DNA from: RGIG6353 sp045590615
GTDB taxonomy: Bacteria > Bacillota > Clostridia > Oscillospirales > SIG627
Assembly: GCA_045590615.1 (NCBI GenBank)
Contig: JAZNRH010000115.1
Coordinates: forward strand, 1 to 6,089
Length of the DNA: 6,089 nt
Direction of reading: 5' to 3'
Positions 4,882 through 6,089 of the stretch are shown here, piece after piece. Every line of letters starts with the position of its first letter. Position 1 is the stretch's first letter. The translations under genes and the position numbers were made by a program. Under the pieces are notes generated by a model. The model was not told the DNA's origin, ran no database searches, and was given only the letters and a program-made list of their open reading frames with translations.

Positions 4882-5970
4882 ATGACGAGTATTCCGTTAA
4901 GTGACAATCATATGCACATATGGTCAGAAATACCACTTGCAGAAACAGTGGCATTTTTCGAAGACGTTGTCAGGCAGTTCAACTACAAGGAGATAACCTT
5001 TTGTGCTATAAACGAGCATCCTAATGATACCGATAGTGTTTTTGCAGCGCATACAGGCAAAATGCAAAATCTTAAGGCTATGTATTTGAAAAAGAATTTA
5101 TCAATACCTGTCTTTGTTTATGCCGGATTGCATCTCACAAAAGGAAAAGAAAAATCAGATGCCAAAGATTTATTAAATCAGGCAAAAATGTACAGAGAAG
5201 CAGGCTATGACGGCATAAAGATGTTTTATTCAGAGGGTATGTATCAAAGTGGATATCCTCACCTCTCGTATAAGATTTACGAGCCCTTCTTCAGCTTTAT
5301 GGAGGAAACTCAGATGCCTATCACAATCCACATAGGTGGCGCAGAGATATGCTACAGAGATATTGAAGAAATTCCCGAGCCTCAAAGAAAATGGCATTCG
5401 AAAAATCCATATATTCATTTTTATGATATGCTCAAGGATTTAGATTTAATGCTTGAAAAATTCCCGAAATTAAAGATAACTCTTGCTCATTTCGGCTTTT
5501 TGTCTGAGCATATTGATTGGGCAGAGGCTATTCTGAATAAATATGAAAATCTCAGGCTCGACGTGTGCCCCAGCCTCTTTATGTATTACGATTTCCAGAA
5601 AAACAAAAAAGATTGGACAGAGTTTTTCATAAAATATGCCGACAGAATTATGTTCGGAACAGATACGGGCTCAAACGTTCTTGATTTAGAGAAAAAAGAG
5701 CCTGCTGCTCTTAACCACGTTGTCAGGGGCTTCTTTACAGAAACAGAAACTATATATGAATTTGACGATGAGTTTTCACCTATGGTGCTTCCTGAGGATG
5801 TTTTGAGAAAATTATTCAGAGAGAATATGCTTGAAGTTAACGGTGGCGTGCCAAAGGAAATTAATCTTAAGGCACTTTCCCCCGAAATTGAATTTGAGGA
5901 AAAGTACGGTGAAAAAACACCTCTTGCTATAGAAAACTTAAGACTTATGAAAGAAGATTTTGGTTTTTAG
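4882..5970 (+). CDS. Metal-dependent amidohydrolase (amidohydrolase-2 type TIM barrel)
   Basis: This 362-residue cytoplasmic protein has the amidohydrolase metal-site pattern in order. DNHMH near the N-terminus gives H10 and H12, GIKMF carries K113, TIHIGG carries H150, LAHFGF carries H203 and FGTDTG carries D261. That is the HxH...H...H...D series of the TIM-barrel amidohydrolase superfamily (COG2159/COG3618-like). Relatives include sugar-acid lactonases, decarboxylases and LigI-type lactone hydrolases. With GH28 and eda nearby, a sugar-lactone or uronate-related substrate is possible but unproven. ATG 4882 follows GGAGG (4868-4872) by 9 nt. The gene has its own consensus promoter, an operator-like repeat and an AT-rich leader (4776-4881) with only weak hairpins, so it appears independently regulated. 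It stops at TAG 5968-5970; no clear terminator follows before the repeat element at 6011. Confidence 0.85.
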   Translation: MTSIPLSDNHMHIWSEIPLAETVAFFEDVVRQFNYKEITFCAINEHPNDTDSVFAAHTGKMQNLKAMYLKKNLSIPVFVYAGLHLTKGKEKSDAKDLLNQAKMYREAGYDGIKMFYSEGMYQSGYPHLSYKIYEPFFSFMEETQMPITIHIGGAEICYRDIEEIPEPQRKWHSKNPYIHFYDMLKDLDLMLEKFPKLKITLAHFGFLSEHIDWAEAILNKYENLRLDVCPSLFMYYDFQKNKKDWTEFFIKYADRIMFGTDTGSNVLDLEKKEPAALNHVVRGFFTETETIYEFDDEFSPMVLPEDVLRKLFRENMLEVNGGVPKEINLKALSPEIEFEEKYGEKTPLAIENLRLMKEDFGF

Positions 5971-6010
5971 GTTATCAAGAACGATTTCGTGAGATAGGAA
6001 ATTCGCGTAG

Positions 6011-6089
6011 TATAGCCAAAGGGAGCCGAACTCTTGTCGGTTTCAAGGGTGATTTTCGTCCCTATCTTCGTTACTTTCCCTTGTAATAC
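6011..6089. repeat. Second copy of the 164-bp palindromic element, cut by the window end
   Basis: Bases 6011-6089 are identical to 2106-2184 over all 79 positions; the preceding base differs (G against T), marking the element's left edge. The window stops at the tip of the element's central hairpin, so only the left half is seen. Here it sits 40 bp after the amidohydrolase stop codon, a 3' position unlike the upstream position of the first copy. Confidence 0.9.

Overview
The window looks like a piece of a Bacillota (Clostridia-type) gut genome or metagenome assembly. The evidence is moderate G+C with AT-rich intergenic DNA, strong AGGAGG-like ribosome binding sites, sigma-A promoters that match the consensus exactly, and rho-independent terminators with long T tracts. 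The organism is inferred; no rRNA or marker gene is present.

Layout. (1) Positions 1-105 hold the C-terminal end of a KDPG aldolase (eda) on the + strand, followed by a hairpin terminator that has a T tract on both sides. (2) Positions 151-547 hold copies of a ~100-bp direct repeat that can fold on the + strand and ends in a terminator-like hairpin. They are interrupted at 365-448 by 84 bp that I recognise as the MGI/BGI DNBSEQ library adapter with its 10-nt barcode. The 99 bp on each side of it are nearly identical, so about 183 bp here is very probably an assembly artefact. (3) Positions 486-2072, on the - strand, encode a family 28 glycoside hydrolase (polygalacturonase type) with no signal peptide. 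Its last ~20 residues are encoded by the repeat. (4) Positions 2073-2373 are a divergent intergenic region. It carries a 164-bp element with imperfect terminal inverted repeats, a possible - strand promoter, a small palindrome and a consensus + strand promoter. (5) Positions 2374-4673 are a two-gene + strand operon: a PLP enzyme of the methionine gamma-lyase-like / 'aluminium resistance' family and a 10-TM DMT/EamA transporter, closed by a strong terminator. (6) Positions 4724-4775 carry a second consensus promoter with a 23-bp perfect inverted repeat over the expected transcription start. It drives a TIM-barrel amidohydrolase at 4882-5970. (7) The window ends at 6011-6089 inside a second copy of the 164-bp element, identical to the first over all 79 bp visible.

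How the genes fit together. The GH28 enzyme would release galacturonate from pectic oligosaccharides, and Eda is the last step of the hexuronate (KDG/KDPG) route to pyruvate and glyceraldehyde 3-phosphate, so the left half suggests pectin or hexuronate use. The amidohydrolase could act on a sugar acid or lactone, but nothing in the sequence fixes its substrate. The PLP enzyme and transporter look like a separate unit whose substrate cannot be read from sequence. I find no convincing new defence, mobile or secretion system. The most important observation is the embedded sequencing adapter. The most interesting biological signals are the two repeat families and the operator-like palindromes.
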